In this document: piece by piece, positions 1-13,751 of the stretch | Numbering within the stretch: position 1 is the stretch's first letter | Layout: every line of letters starts with the position of its first letter | Assembly (NCBI RefSeq): GCF_040869045.1 | Contig: NW_027137027.1 | Coordinates: 62,001 to 126,000 of the forward strand | From: Eurosta solidaginis | Lineage: Eukaryota > Arthropoda > Insecta > Diptera > Tephritidae | Reading direction: 5' to 3' | DNA length: 64,000 bases | Program-made: the position numbers and the translations under genes | The notes under the pieces: model-generated | Database searches by the model: none | What the model saw: the letters and a program-made list of their open reading frames with translations, nothing else | Told to the model about the DNA's origin: nothing

Positions 1-5
1 TCTGT

Positions 6-3000
6 CTTGCTTGGTTCAATAGATATGGACACTTATCCCTTTTAGTCGGTTAACCCCACCCAGTATAACGTAGAAATTGAACCGTTAGCGATAGAACCTT
101 GTATTGGCTTGTGGAATAATATACACATAAAATCCTATAATCTGCAAAAACAAAATCGATTCTATCTTGCTTGGTTCAATAGATATGGACACTTATCCCT
201 TTTAGTCGGTTAGCCCCACCCATAATAGATATGGGCACTTATCTCTTTTAGTCGGTTAATCCCATCCACTTTGACGTAGAAATTGAACTGTTAACGATAG
301 AACCTTATATCAGCTTTTGAATTAATATACACACAAAAACCTATCATCTGCAAAAATAAAATTGATTCTGTCTTGCTTGGTTCAATAGATATGGACACTT
401 ATCCCTTTTAGTCGGTTAACCCCACCCACAACAGATATGGACACTTATCCCTTTTAGTCGGTTAATCCCATCCACTTTGACGTAGAAATTGAACCGTTAA
501 CGATAGAACCTTGTATCAGCTTTTGAATTAATATACACATAAAAACCTATCTACTGCAAAAATAAAATCGATTCTGTCTTGCTTGGTTCAATAGATATGG
601 ACACTTATCCCTATTAGTCGGTTAACCCCACCCAGTATGACGTAGAAATTGAACCGTTAGCGATAGAACCTTGGATCAGCTTGTGGATTAATATACACAT
701 AAAAACCTACCACCTGCAGAAATAAAATCGATTCTGTCTTGCTTGGTTCAATAGATTTGTATACTTATCCCTTTTAGTCGGTTAACCCCACCCACAATAT
801 ATGTGGACACTTATCCCTTTTAGTCGGTTAACCCCATCCACTTTGACGTAGAAATTGAACCGTTAACAATAGAACCTTGTATCAGCTTTTGAATTAATAC
901 ACACATAAAAACCTATCATCTGCAAAAACAAAATCGATTCTATCTTGCTTGGTTCAATAGATATGGACACTTATCCCTTTTAGTCGGTTAACCCTACCCA
1001 GTATGACGTAGAAATTGAACCGTTAGCGATAGAACCTTGGATCAGCTTGTGGATTAATATACACATAAAAACCTATCATCTGCAAAAATTAAATCGATCC
1101 TGTCTTGCTTGGTTCAATAGATATGGACACTTATCCCTTTTAGTCGGTTAACCCCACCCACAACAGATATGGACACTTATCCCTTTTAGTCGGTTAATCC
1201 CATCAACTTTGACGTATAAATTGAACCGTTAACGATAGAACCTTGTATCAGCTTTTGAATTGATATACACATAAAAACCTATCTACTGCAAAAATAAAAT
1301 CGATTCTGTCTTGCTTGGTTCAATAGATATGGACACTTATCCCTATTAGTCGGTTAACCCCACCCAGTATGACGTAGAGATTGAACCGTTAGCGATAGAA
1401 CCTTAAATCAGCTTGTGGATTAATACACACAAAAAAACCTACCATCTGCAAAAATAAAATCGATTCTGTCTTGCTTGGTTCAATAGATATGGACATTTAT
1501 CCCTTTTAGTCGGATAACCCCACCCAGTATGACGTAGAAATTGAACCGATAGCGATAGAACCTTGGATCAGCTTGTGTATTAATATACACATAAAAACCT
1601 ACCACCCGCAGAACTAAAATCGATTCTGTCTTGCTTGGTTCAATAGATTTGTATACTTATCCCTATTAGTCGGTTAACCCCACCCACAATATATGTGGAC
1701 ACTTATCCCTTTTAGTCGGTTAACCCCATCCACTTTGACGTAGAAATTGAACCGTTAACAATAGAACCTTGTATCAGCTTTTGAATTAATACACACATAA
1801 AAACCTATCATCTGCAAAAACAAAATCGATTTTATCTTGCTTGGTTCAATAGATATGGACACTTATCCCTTTTAGTTGGTTAACCCGACCCAGTATGACG
1901 TAGAAATTGAACCGTTAGCGATAGAACCTTGGATCAGCTTGTGGATTAATATACACATAAAAACCTACCATCTGCAAAAATAAATTCGATTCTGTTTTGC
2001 TTGGTTCAATAGATATGGGCACTTATCCCTTTTAGTCGGTTAACCCCACCCACAATAGATATGGACACTTATCCCTTTTAGTCGGTTAACCCCATCCACT
2101 TTGACGTAGAAATTGAACCCTTAACGATAGAACCTTTTATCAGCTTCTGAATTAATATACACATAAAAACCTATCATCTGCAAAAACAAAATCGATTCTA
2201 TCTTGCTTGGTTCAATAGATATGGACACTTATCCCTTTTAGTCGGTTAGCCCCACCCATAATAGATATGGGCACTTATCCCTTTTAGTCGGTTAATCCCA
2301 TCCACTTTGACGTAGAAATTGAACTGTTAACGATAGAACCTTATATCAGCTTTTGAATTAATATACACATAAAAACCTATCATCTGCAAAAATAAAATTG
2401 ATTCTGTCTTGCTTGGTTCAATAGATATGGACACTTATCCCTTTTAGTCGGTTAACCCCACCCACAATAGATATGGACACTTATCCCTTTTAGTCGGTTA
2501 ACCCCATCCACTTTGACGTAGAAATTGAACCGTTAACGATAGAACCTTGTATCAGCTTTTGAATTAATATACACATAAAAACCTATCATCTGCAAAAACA
2601 AAATCGATTCTATCTTGCTTGGTTCAATAGATATGGACACTTATCCCTTTTATTCGGTTAACCCTACCCACTTTGACGTAGAAATTGAACCGTTAACGAT
2701 AGAACCATGGATAAGCCTGTGGATTAATGTACACATAAAAACCTACCATCTGCAAAAATAAAATCGATTCTGTCTTGCTTGGTTCAATAGATATGGACAC
2801 TTATCCCTTTTAGTCGGTTAACCCTACCCAGTATTACGTAGAAATTGAACCGTTAACGATAGAACCTTGGATCAGCTTGTGGATTAATATACACATAAAA
2901 ACCTACCACCTGCAAAAATAAAATCGATTCTGTCTTGCTTGGTTCAATAGATATGGACACTTATCCCTTTTAGTCGGTTAACCCAAACCACTATAACGTA

Positions 3001-3093
3001 GAAATTGAACCGTTAACGATAGAACCTTGGGTCAGCTTGTGGATTAATATATACATAAAAACCTACCATCTGCAAAAATAAAATCGATTCTGT
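6..3093 (+). repeat. Higher-order repeat A1 (17 monomers, 3,088 bp)
   Basis: Monomer starts: 6, 166, 372, 578, 738, 944, 1104, 1310, 1470, 1630, 1836, 1996, 2202, 2408, 2614, 2774, 2934. Eight of the 17 are 206-bp long monomers and the rest are 160 bp. Private markers include CTTATCTCTTTTAG near 240, a tail reading AAAAATTAAATCGATCC near 1087, CATCAACTTTGACG near 1201, GAACCGATAGCGAT near 1543, and CCATGGATAAGCCTGTGG near 2705. The same order and the same private markers recur at 6616-9702, so this is one repeat unit and not random monomer variation. Confidence 0.9.
166..371 (+). repeat. Representative 206-bp long monomer (46-bp internal duplication)
   Basis: This unit equals the 160-bp monomer plus a second copy of the 46 bp that run from AATAGATATGG to CCCAC and contain TTTTAGTCGGTTAACCCC. 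The duplication is tandem and leaves the rest of the monomer unchanged. About 64 such monomers occur: roughly 31 in 1-13751, one at 16537, fourteen in 21061-53345 (starts 21061, 24288, 25914, 27369, 32177, 34446, 36072, 37527, 40431, 43790, 47607, 49073, 50394, 52020), eight in 53346-59215 and ten in 59216-64000. None occurs between 16743 and 21060. The second module usually leads into CCATCCACTTTGACG rather than CCACCCAGTATGACG. Several sequence classes exist: CATAATAGATATGGGCAC, CACAACAG, CACAATATATGTGG, CACAATAG, and CTCACCCACAGTAG. Confidence 0.95.
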
Positions 3094-6000
3094 CTTGCTT
3101 GGTTCAATAGATATGGACACTTATCCCTTTTAGTCGGTTAACCCCACCCAGTATAACGTAGAAATTGAACCGTTAGCGATAGAACCTTGTGTTGGCTTGT
3201 GGAATAATATACACATAAAATCCTATCATCTGCAAAACAAAATCGATTCTATCTTGCTTGGTTCAATAGATATGGACACTTATCCCTTTTAGTCGGTTAG
3301 CCCCACCCATAATAGATATGGGCACTTATCCCTTTTAGTCGGTTAATCCCATCCACTTTGACGTAGAAATTGAACTGTTAACGATAGAACCTTATATCAG
3401 CTTTTTAATTAATATACACATAAAAACCTATCATCTGCAAAAATAAAATTGATTCTGTCTTGCTTGGTTCAATAGATATGGACACTTATCCCTTTTAGTC
3501 GGTTAACCCCACCCACAACAGATATGGACACTTATCCCTTTTAGACGGTTAATCCCATCCACTTTGACGTAGAAATTGAACCGTTAAAGATAGAACCTTG
3601 TATCAGCTTTTGAATTAATATACACATAAAAACCTATCTACTGCAAAAATAAAATCGATTCTGTCTTGCTTGGTTCAATAGATATGGACACTTATACCTA
3701 TTAGTCGGTTAACCCCACCCAGTATGACGTAGAGATTGAACCATTAGCGATAGAACCTTGGATCAGCTTGTGGATTAATATACACAAAAAAACCTACCAT
3801 CTGCAAAAATAAAATCGATTCTGTCTTGCTTGGTTCAATAGATATGGACACTTATCCCTTTTAGTCGGATAACCCCACCCAGTATGACGTAGAAATTGAA
3901 CCGTTAGCGATAGAACCTTGGATCAGCTTGTGTATTAATATACACATAAAAACCTACCACCCGCAGAACTAAAATCGATTATGTCTTGCTTGGTTCAATA
4001 GATTTGTATACTTATCCCTTTTAGTCGGTTAACCCCACCCACAATATATGTGGACACTTATCCCTTTTAGTCGGTTAACCCCATCCACTTTGACGTAGAA
4101 ATTGAACCGTTAACAATAGAACCTTGTATCAGCTTTTGAATTAATACACACATAAAAACCTATCATCTGCAAAAAAAAAATCGATTCTATCTTGCTTGGT
4201 TCAATAGATATGGACACTTATCCCTTTTAGTTGGTTAACCCGACCCAGTATGACGTAGAAATTGAACCGTTAGCGATAGAACCTTGGATCAGCTTGTGGA
4301 TTAATATACACATAAAAACCTACCATCTGCAAAAATAAATTCGATTCTGTTTTGCTTGGTTCAATAGATATGGGCACTTATCCCTTTTAGTCGGTTAACC
4401 CCATCCACTTTGACGTAGAAATTGAACCGTTAACGATAGAACCTTTTATCAGCTTCTGAATTAATATACACATAAAAACCTATCATCTGCAAAAACAAAA
4501 TCGATTCTATCTTGCTTGGTTCAATAGATATGGACACTTATCCCTTTTAGTCGGTTAGCCCCACCCATAATAGATATGGGCACTTATCCCTTTTAGTCGG
4601 TTAATCCCATCCACTTTGACGTAGAAATTGAACCGTTAACGATAGAACCTTGTATCAGCTTTTGAATTAATATACACATAAAAACCTATCTACTGCAAAA
4701 ATAAAATCGATTCTGTCTTGCTTGGTTCAATAGATATGGACACTTATCCCTTTTAGTCGGTTAACCCCACCCAGTATAACGTAGAAATTGAACCGTTAGC
4801 GATAGAACCTTGTATTGGCTTGTGGAATAATATACACATAAAATCCTATCATCTGCAAAAAAAAAAATCGATTCTATCTTGCTTGGTTCAATAGATATGG
4901 ACACTTATCCCTTTTAGTCGGTTAGCCCCACCCACAATAGATATGGACACTTATCCCTTTTAGTCGGTTAACCCCACCCAGTATTACGTAGAAATTGAAC
5001 CGTTAACGATAGAACCTTGGATCAGCTTGTGGATTAATATACACATAAAAACCTACCATCTGCAAAAATAAAATCGATTCTGTCTTGCTTGGTTCAATAG
5101 ATATGGACACTTATCCCTTTTAGTCGGTTAACCCAAACCACTATAACGTAGAAATTGAACCCTTAACGATAGAACCTTGGGTCAGCTTGTGGATTAATAT
5201 ATACATAAAAACCTACCATCTGCAAAAATAAAATCGATTCTGTCTTGCTTGGTTCAATAGATATGGACACTTATCCCTTTTAGTCGGTTAACCCCATCCA
5301 CTTTGACGTAGAAATTGAACCGTTAACGATAGAACCTTTTATCAGCTTCTGAATTAATATACACATAAAAAGCTATCATCTGCAAAAACAAAATTGATTC
5401 TATCTTACTTGGTTCAATAGATATGGACACTTATCCCTTTTAGTCGGTTAGCCCCACCCATAATAGATATGGGCGCTTATCCCTTTTAGTCGGTTAATCC
5501 CATCCACTTTGACGTAGAAATTGAACTGTTAACGATAGAACCTTATATCAGCTTTTGAATTAATATACACATAAAAACCTATCATCTGCAAAAATAAAAT
5601 TGATTCTGTCTTGCTTGGTTCAATAGATATGGACACTTATCCCTTTTAGTCGGTTAACCCCACCCACAATAGATATGGACACTTATCCCTTTTAGTCGGC
5701 TAACCCCATCCACTTTGACGTAGAAACTGAACCGTTAACGATAGAACCATGGATAAGCCTGTGGATTAATATACACAAAAAAACCTATCATCTGCAAAAA
5801 TAAAATCGATTCTGTCTTGCTTGGTTCAATAGATATGGACACTTATCCCTTTTAGTCGGTTAACCCCACCCAGTATTACGTAGAAATTGAACCGTTAACG
5901 ATAGAACCTTGGATCAGCTTGTGGATTAATATACACATAAAAACCTACCACCTGCAAAAATAAAATCGATTCTGTCTTGCTTGGTTCAATAGATATGGAC

Positions 6001-6615
6001 ACTTATCCCTTTTAGTCGGTTAACCCAAACCACTATAACGTAGAAATTGAACCGTTAGCGATAGAACCTTGTATCAGCTTTTGAATTAATATACACATAA
6101 AAACCTATCATCTGCAAAAACAAAATCGATTCTATCTTGCTTGGTTCAATAGATATGGACACTTATCCCTTTTATTCGGTTAACCCTACCCACTTTGACG
6201 TAGAAACTGAACCGTTAACGATAGAACCATGGATAAGCCTGTGGATTAATATACACAAAAAAACCTATCATCTGCAAAAATAAAATCGATTCTGTCTTGC
6301 TTGGTTCAATAGATATGGACACTTATCCCTTTTAGTCGGTTAACCCCACCCAGTATTACGTAGAAATTGAACCGTTAACGATAGAACCTTGGATCAGCTT
6401 GTGGATTAATATACACATAAAAACCTACCACCTGCAAAAATAAAATCGATTCTGTCTTGCTTGGTTCAATAGATATGGACACTTATCCCTTTTAGTCGGT
6501 TAACCCAAACCACTATAACGTAGAAATTGAACCGTTAACGATAGAACCTTGGGTCAGCTTGTGGATTAATATATACATAAAAACCTACCATCTGCAAAAA
6601 TAAAATCGATTCTGT
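3094..6615 (+). repeat. Higher-order repeat A2 (20 monomers, 3,522 bp)
   Basis: Monomer starts: 3094, 3253, 3459, 3665, 3825, 3985, 4191, 4351, 4511, 4717, 4878, 5084, 5244, 5404, 5610, 5816, 5976, 6136, 6296, 6456. The first seven correspond one-to-one with the start of 9703-12905, sharing TTTTAGACGGTT near 3540 and a GATTATGTCTTGC junction near 3978. The remainder is rearranged and includes several hybrids: 4511 joins two long-monomer classes, 4878 joins a long front to a GTATTACG back, and 5610 joins a long front to the CCATGGATAAGCC back. The trio 5816/5976/6136 is followed by a second trio 6296/6456, a small local duplication. Confidence 0.85.
4351..4510 (+). repeat. Long-class monomer reduced back to 160 bp
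   Basis: It has the GATATGGGCAC front and the CCATCCACTTTGACG / CCTTTTATCAGCTTCTG back of the long units at 1996, 8605 and 10961, but only one 46-bp module. Similar single-module versions start at 5244 and 11854. Loss of one module by recombination between the two 46-bp direct repeats is the simplest explanation. Confidence 0.8.
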
Positions 6616-9600
6616 CTTGCTTGGTTCAATAGATATGGACACTTATCCCTTTTAGTCGGTTAACCCACCCAGTATAACGTAGAAATTGAACCGTTAGCGA
6701 CAGAACCTTGTATTGGCTTGTGGGATAATATACACATAAAATCCTATCATCTGCAAAAACAAAATCGATTCTATCTTGCTTGGTTCAATAGATATGGACA
6801 CTTATCCCTTTTAGTCGGTTAGCCCCACCCATAATAGATATGGGCACTTATCTCTTTTAGTCGGTTAATCCCATCCACTTTGACGTAGAAATTGAACTGT
6901 TAACGATAGAACCTTATATCAGCTTTTGAATTAATATACACATAAAAACCTATCATCTGCAAAAATAAAATTGATTCTGTCTTGCTTGGTTCAATAGATA
7001 TGGACACTTATCCCTTTTAGTCGGTTAACCCCACCCACAACAGATATGGAAACTTATCCCTTTTAGTCGGTTAATCCCATCCACTTTGACGTAGAAATTG
7101 AACCGTTAACGATAGAACCTTGTATCAGCTTTTGAATTAATATACACATAAAAACCTATCTACTGCAAAAATAAAATCGATTCTGTCTTGCTTGGTTCAA
7201 TAGATATGGACACTTATCCCTATTAGTCGGTTAACCCCACCCAGTATGACGTAGAAATTGAACCGTTAGCGATAGAACCTTGGATCAGCTTGTGGATTAA
7301 TATACACATAAAAACCTACCACCTGCAGAAATAAAATCGATTATGTCTTGCTTGGTTCAATAGATTTGTATACTTATCCCTTTTAGTCGGTTAACCCCAC
7401 CCACAATATATGTGGACACTTATCCCTTTTAGTCGGTTAACCCCATCCACTTTGACGTAGAAATTGAACCGTTAACAATAGAACCTTGTATCAGCTTTTG
7501 AATTAATACACACATAAAAACCTATCATCTGCAAAAACAAAATCGATTCTATCTTGCTTGGTTCAATAGATATGGACACTTATCCCTTTTAGTCGGTTAA
7601 CCCTACCCAGTATGACGTAGAAATTGAACCGTTAGAGATAGAACCTTGGATCAGCTTGTGGATTAATATACACATAAAAACCTATCATCTGCAAAAATTA
7701 AATCGATCCTGTCTTGCTTGGTTCAATAGATATGGACACTTATCCCTTTTAGTCGGTTAACCCCACCCACAACAGATATGGACACTTATCCCTTTTAGTC
7801 GGTTAATCCCATCAACTTTGACGTAGAAATTGAACCGTTAACGATAGAACCTTGTATCAGCTTTTGAATTGATGTACACATAAAAACCTATCTACTGCAA
7901 AAATAAAATCGATTCTGTCTTGCTTGGTTCAATAGATATGGACACTTATCCCTATTAGTCGGTTAACCCCACCCAGTATGACGTAGAGATTGAACCCTTA
8001 CCGATAGAACCTTAAATCAGCTTGTGGATTAATATACACAAAAAAACCTACCATCTGCAAAAATAAAATCGATTCTGTCTTGCTTGGTTCAATAGATATG
8101 GACACTTATCCCTTTTAGTCGGATAACCCCACCCAGTATGACGTAGAAATTGAACCGATAGCGATAGAACCTTGGATCAGCTTGTGTATTAATATACACA
8201 TAAAAACCTACCACCCGCAGAACTAAAATCGATTCTGTCTTGCTTGGTTCAATAGATTTGTATACTTATCCCTTTTAGTCGGTTAACCCCACCCACAATA
8301 TATGTGGACACTTATCCCTTTTAGTCGGTTAACCCCATCCACTTTGACGTAGAAATTGAACCGTTAACAATAGAACCTTGTATCAGCTTTTGAATTAATA
8401 CACACATAAAAACCTATCATCTGCAAAAACAAAATCGATTCTATCTTGCTTGGTTCAATAGATATGGACACTTATCCCTTTTAGTTGGTTAACCCGACCC
8501 AGTATGACGTAGAAATTGAACCGTTAGCGATAGAACCTTGGATCAGCTTGTGGATTAATATACACATAAAAACCTACCATCTGCAAAAATAAATTCGATT
8601 CTGTTTTGCTTGGTTCAATAGATATGGGCACTTATCCCTTTTAGTCGGTTAACCCCACCCACAATAGATATGGACACTTATCCCTTTTAGTCGGTTAAAC
8701 CCATCCACTTTGACGTAGAAATTGAACCGTTAACGATAGAACCTTTTATCAGCTTCTGAATTAATATACACATAAAAACCTATCATCTGCAAAAACAAAA
8801 TCGATTCTATCTTGCTTGGTTCAATAGATATGGACACTTATCCCTTTTAGTCGGTTAGCCCCACCCATAATAGATATGGGCACTTATCCCTTTTAGTCGG
8901 TTAATCCCATCCACTTTGACGTAGAAATTGAACTGTTAACGATAAAACCTTATATCAGCTTTTGAATTAATATACACATAGAAACCTATCATCTGCAAAA
9001 ATAAAATTGATTCTGTCTTGCTTGGTTCAATAGATATGGACACTTATCCCTTTTAGTCGGTTAACCCCACCCACAATAGATATGGACACTTATCCCTTTT
9101 AGTCGGTTAACCCCATCCACTTTGACGTAGAAATTGAACCGTTAACGATAGAACCTTGTATCAGCTTTTGAATTAATATACACATAAAAACCTATCATCT
9201 GCAAAAACAAAATCGATTCTATCTTGCTTGGTTCAATAGATATGGACACTTATCCCTTTTATTCGGTTAACCCTACCCACTTTGACGTAGAAATTGAACC
9301 GTTAACGATAGAACCATGGATAAGCCTGTGGATTAATGTACACATAAAAACCTATCATCCGCAAAAATAAAATCGATTCTGTCTTGCTTGGTTCAATAGA
9401 TATGGACACTTATCCCTTTTAGTCGGTTAACCCTACCCAGTATTACGTAGAAATTGAACCGTTAACGATAGAACCTTGGATCAGCTTGTGGATTAATATA
9501 CACATAAAAACCTACCACCTGCAAAAATAAAATCGATTCTGTCTTGCTTGGTTCAATAGATATGGACACTTATCCCTTTTAGTCGGTTAACCCAAACCAC

Positions 9601-9702
9601 TATAACGTAGAAATTGAACCGTTAACGATAGAACCTTGGGTCAGCTTGTGGATTAATATATACATAAAAACCTACCATCTGCAAAAATAAAATCGATTCT
9701 GT
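6616..9702 (+). repeat. Higher-order repeat A1' (copy of 6-3093, 3,087 bp)
   Basis: Monomer starts: 6616, 6775, 6981, 7187, 7347, 7553, 7713, 7919, 8079, 8239, 8445, 8605, 8811, 9017, 9223, 9383, 9543. All 17 monomers match A1 in order, length class and private variants (CTTATCTCTTTTAG near 6848, AAAAATTAAATCGATCC near 7693, CATCAACTTTGACG near 7810, GAACCGATAGCGAT near 8152). The only length difference seen is one C lost in the first monomer (TTAACCCACCC near 6661). Scattered substitutions separate the copies, for example GTTAGCGAT in A1 against GTTAGAGAT here near 7630. Confidence 0.9.
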
Positions 9703-12700
9703 CTTGCTTGGTTCAATAGATATGGACACTTATCCCTTTTAGTCGGTTAACCCCACCCAGTATAACGTAGAAATTGAACCGTTAGCGATAGAACCTTGTA
9801 TTGGCTTGTGGAATAATATACACATAAAATCCTATCATCTGCAAAAACAAAATCGATTCTATCTTGCTTGGTTCAATAGATATGGACACTTATCCCTTTT
9901 AGTCGGTTAGCCCCAACCATAATAGATATGGGCACTTATCCCTTTTAGTCGGTTAATCCCATCCACTTTGACGTAGAAATTGAACTGTTAACGATAGAAC
10001 CTTATATCAGCTTTTGAATTAATATACACATAAAAACCTATCATCTGCAAAAATAAAATTGATTCTGTCTTGCTTGGTTCAATAGATATGGACACTTATC
10101 CCTTTTAGTCGGTTAACCCCACCCACAACAGATATGGACACTTATCCCTTTTAGACGGTTAATCCCATCCACTTTGACGTAGAAATTGAACCGTTAACGA
10201 TAGAACCTTGTATCAGCTTTTGAATTAATATACACATAAAAACCTATCTACTGCAAAAATAAAATCGATTCTGTCTTGCTTGGTTCAATAGATATGGACA
10301 CTTATCCCTATTAGTCGGTTAACCCCACCCAGTATGACGTAGAGATTGAACCATTAGCGATAGAACCTTGGATCAGCTTGTGGATTAATATACACAAAAA
10401 AACCTACCATCTGCAAAAATAAAATCGATTCTGCCTTGCTTGGTTCAATAGATATGGACACTTATCCCTTTTAGTCGGATAACCCCACCCAGTATGACGT
10501 AGAAATTGAACCGTTAGCGATAGAACCTTGGATCAGCTTGTGTATTAATATACACATAAAAACCTACCACCCGCAGAACTAAAATCGATTATGTCTTGCT
10601 TGGTTCAATAGATTTGTATACTTATCCCTTTTAGTCGGTTAACCCCACCCACAATATATGTGGACACTTATCCCTTTTAGTCGGTTAACCCCATCCACTT
10701 TGACGTAGAAATTGAACCGTTAACAATAGAACCTTGTATCAGCTTTTGAATTAATACACACATAAAAACCTATCATCTGCAAAAACAAAATCGATTCTAT
10801 CTTGCTTGGTTCAATAGATATGGACACTTATCCCTTTTAGTTGGTTAACCCGACCCAGTATGACGTAGAAATTGAACCGTTAGCGATAGAACCTTGGATC
10901 AGCTTGTGGATTAATATACACATAAAAACCTACCATCTGCAAAAATAAATTCGATTCTGTTTTGCTTGGTTCAATAGATATGGGCACTTATCCCTTTTAG
11001 TCGGTTAACCCCACCCACAATAGATATGGACACTTATCCCTTTTAGTCGGTTAACCCCATCCACTTTGACGTAGAAATTGAACCGTTAACGATAGAACCT
11101 TTTATCAGCTTCTGAATTAATATACACATAAAAACCTATCATCTGCAAAAACAAAATCGATTCTATCTTGCTTGGTTCAATAGATATGGACACTTATCCC
11201 TTTTAGTCGGTTAGCCCCACCCATAATAGATATGGGCACTTATCCCTTTTAGTCGGTTAATCCCATCCACTTTGACGTAGAAATTGAACCGTTAACAATA
11301 GAACCTTGTATCAGCTTTTGAATTAATACACACATAAAAACCTATCATTTGCAAAAACAAAATCGATTCTATCTTGCTTGGTTCAATAGATATGGACACT
11401 TATCCCTTTTAGTTGGTTAACCCGACCCAGTATGACGTAGAAATTGAACCGTTAGCGATAGAACCTTGGATCAGCTTGTGGATTAATATACACATAAAAA
11501 CCTACCATCTGCAAAAATAAAATCGATTCTGTCTTGCTTTGTTCAATAGATATGGACACTTATTCCTTTTAGTCGGTTAACCCCACCCAGTATAACATAG
11601 AAATTGAACCGTTAGCGATAGAACCTTGTATTGGCTTGTGGAATAATATACACATAAAATCCTATCATCTGCAAAAAAAAAAATCGATTCTATCTTGCTT
11701 GGTTCAATAGATATGGACACTTATCCCTTTTAGTCGGTTAACCCAAACCACTATAACGTAGAAATTGAACCGTTAACGATAGAACCTTGGGTTAGCTTGT
11801 GGATTAATATATACATAAAAACCTACCATCTGCAAAAATAAAATCGATTCCGTCTTGCTTGGTGCAATAGATATGGACACTTATCCCTTTTAGTCGGTTA
11901 ACCCCATCCACTTTGACGTAAAAATTGAACCGTTAACGATAGAACCTTTTATCAGCTTCTGAATTAATATACACATAAAAACCTATCATCTGCAAAAACT
12001 AAATCGATTCTATCTTGCTTGGTTCAATAGATATGGACACTTATCCCTTTTAGTCGGTTAGCCCCACCCATAATAGATATGGGCACTTATCCCTTTTAGT
12101 CGGTTAATCCCATCCACTTTGACGTAGAAATTGAACTGTTAACGATAGAACCTTATATCAGCTTTTGAATTAATATACACATAAAAACCTATCATCTGCA
12201 AAAATAAAATTGATTCTGTCTTGCTTGGTTCAATAGATATGGACACTTATCCCTTTTAGTCGGTTAACCCCACCCACAATAGATATGGACACTTATCCCT
12301 TTTAGTCGGTTAACCCCATCCACTTTGACGTAGAAATTGAACCGTTAACGATAGAACCTTGTATCAGCTTTTGAATTAATATACACATAAAAACCTATCA
12401 TCTGCAAAAACAAAATCGATTCTATCTTGCTTGGTTCAATAGATATGGACACTTATCCCTTTTATTCGGTTAACCCTACCCACTTTGACGTAGAAATTGA
12501 ACCGTTAACGATAGAACCATGGATAAGCCTGTGGATTAATATACACATAAAAACCTATCATCTGCAAAAATAAAATCGATTCTCTCTTGCTTGGTTCAAT
12601 AGATATGGACACTTATCCCTTTTAGTCGGTTAACCCCACCCAGTATTACGTAGAAATTGAACCGTTAACGATAGAACCTTGGATCAGCTTGTGGATTAAT

Positions 12701-12905
12701 ATACACATAAAAACCTACCACCTGCAAAAATAAAATCGATTCTGTCTTGCTTGGTTCAATAGATATGGACACTTATCCCTTTTAGTCGGTTAACCCAAAC
12801 CACTATAACGTAGAAATTGAACCGTTAACGATAGAACCTTGGGTCAGCTTGTGGATTAATATATACATAAAAACCTACCATCTGCAAAAATAAAATCGAT
12901 TCTGT
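9703..12905 (+). repeat. Higher-order repeat A2' (18 monomers, 3,203 bp)
   Basis: Monomer starts: 9703, 9863, 10069, 10275, 10435, 10595, 10801, 10961, 11167, 11373, 11533, 11694, 11854, 12014, 12220, 12426, 12586, 12746. It begins like A2, then differs. The eighth monomer keeps the full 206 bp where A2 has only 160 bp (4351), an extra TTGGTTAACCCGACCC-type monomer is present at 11373, and the end lacks the extra trio seen in A2. Both copies carry a monomer with an 11-A run (near 4857 and 11672), a shared private slip that supports common descent. Confidence 0.85.
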
Positions 12906-13751
12906 CTTGCTTGGTTCAATAGATATGGACACTTATCCCTTTTAGTCGGTTAACCCCACCCAGTATAACGTAGAAATTGAACCGTTAGCGATAGAACCTT
13001 GTATTGGCTTGTGGAATAATATACACATAAAATCCTATCATCTGCAAAAAAAAAATCGATTCTATCTTGCTTGGTTCAATAGATATGGACACTTATCCCT
13101 TTTAGTCGGTTAGCCCCACCCACAATAGATATGGACACTTATCCCTTTTATTCGGTTAACCCCACCCAGTATTACGTAGAAATTGAACCGTTAACGATAG
13201 AACCTTTGATCAGCTTGTGGATTAATATACACATAAAAACCTACCATCTGCAAAAATAAAATCGATTCTGTCTTGCTTGGTTCAATAGATATGGACACTT
13301 ATCCCTTTTAGTCGGTTAACCCAAACCACTATAACGTAGAAATTGAACCGTTAACGATAGAACCTTGGGTCAGCTTGTGGATTAATATATACATAAAAAC
13401 CTACCATCTGCAAAAATAAAATCGATTATGTCTTGCTTGGTTCAATAGATATGGACACTTATCCCTTTTAGTCGGTTAACCCCACCCAGTATAACGTAGA
13501 AATTGAACCGTTAGCGATAGAACCTTGTATTGGCCTGTGGATTAATATACACATAAAAACCTATCATCTGCAAAAATAAAATCGATTCTATCTTGCTTGG
13601 TTCAATAGATATGGACACTTATCCCTTTTAGTCGGTTAACCCCACCCAGTATAACGTAGAAATTGAACCGTTAGCGATAGAAACTTGTATTGGCTTGTGG
13701 AATAATATACACATAAAAACATATAATCTGCAAAAATAAAATCGATACTAT
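12906..13751 (+). repeat. End of block A
   Basis: Five monomers (12906, 13066, 13272, 13432, 13592). The first three repeat the trio at 4717-5243: a CTTGTATTGGCTTGTGG monomer, a long hybrid ending in GTATTACG, and a CCCAAACCACTATAACG monomer. The last two are both of the TTGTATTGG class, and the final one introduces the CGATACTATCTTGTTTGG junction. Long monomers stop here and the next one is at 16537. Confidence 0.8.

Noticed and set aside
166..371. Insertion of a small mobile element creating the 206-bp monomers
   Set aside because: The extra 46 bp are an exact copy of the adjacent monomer segment, with no terminal inverted repeats, foreign sequence or target-site duplication. A tandem duplication explains it fully.
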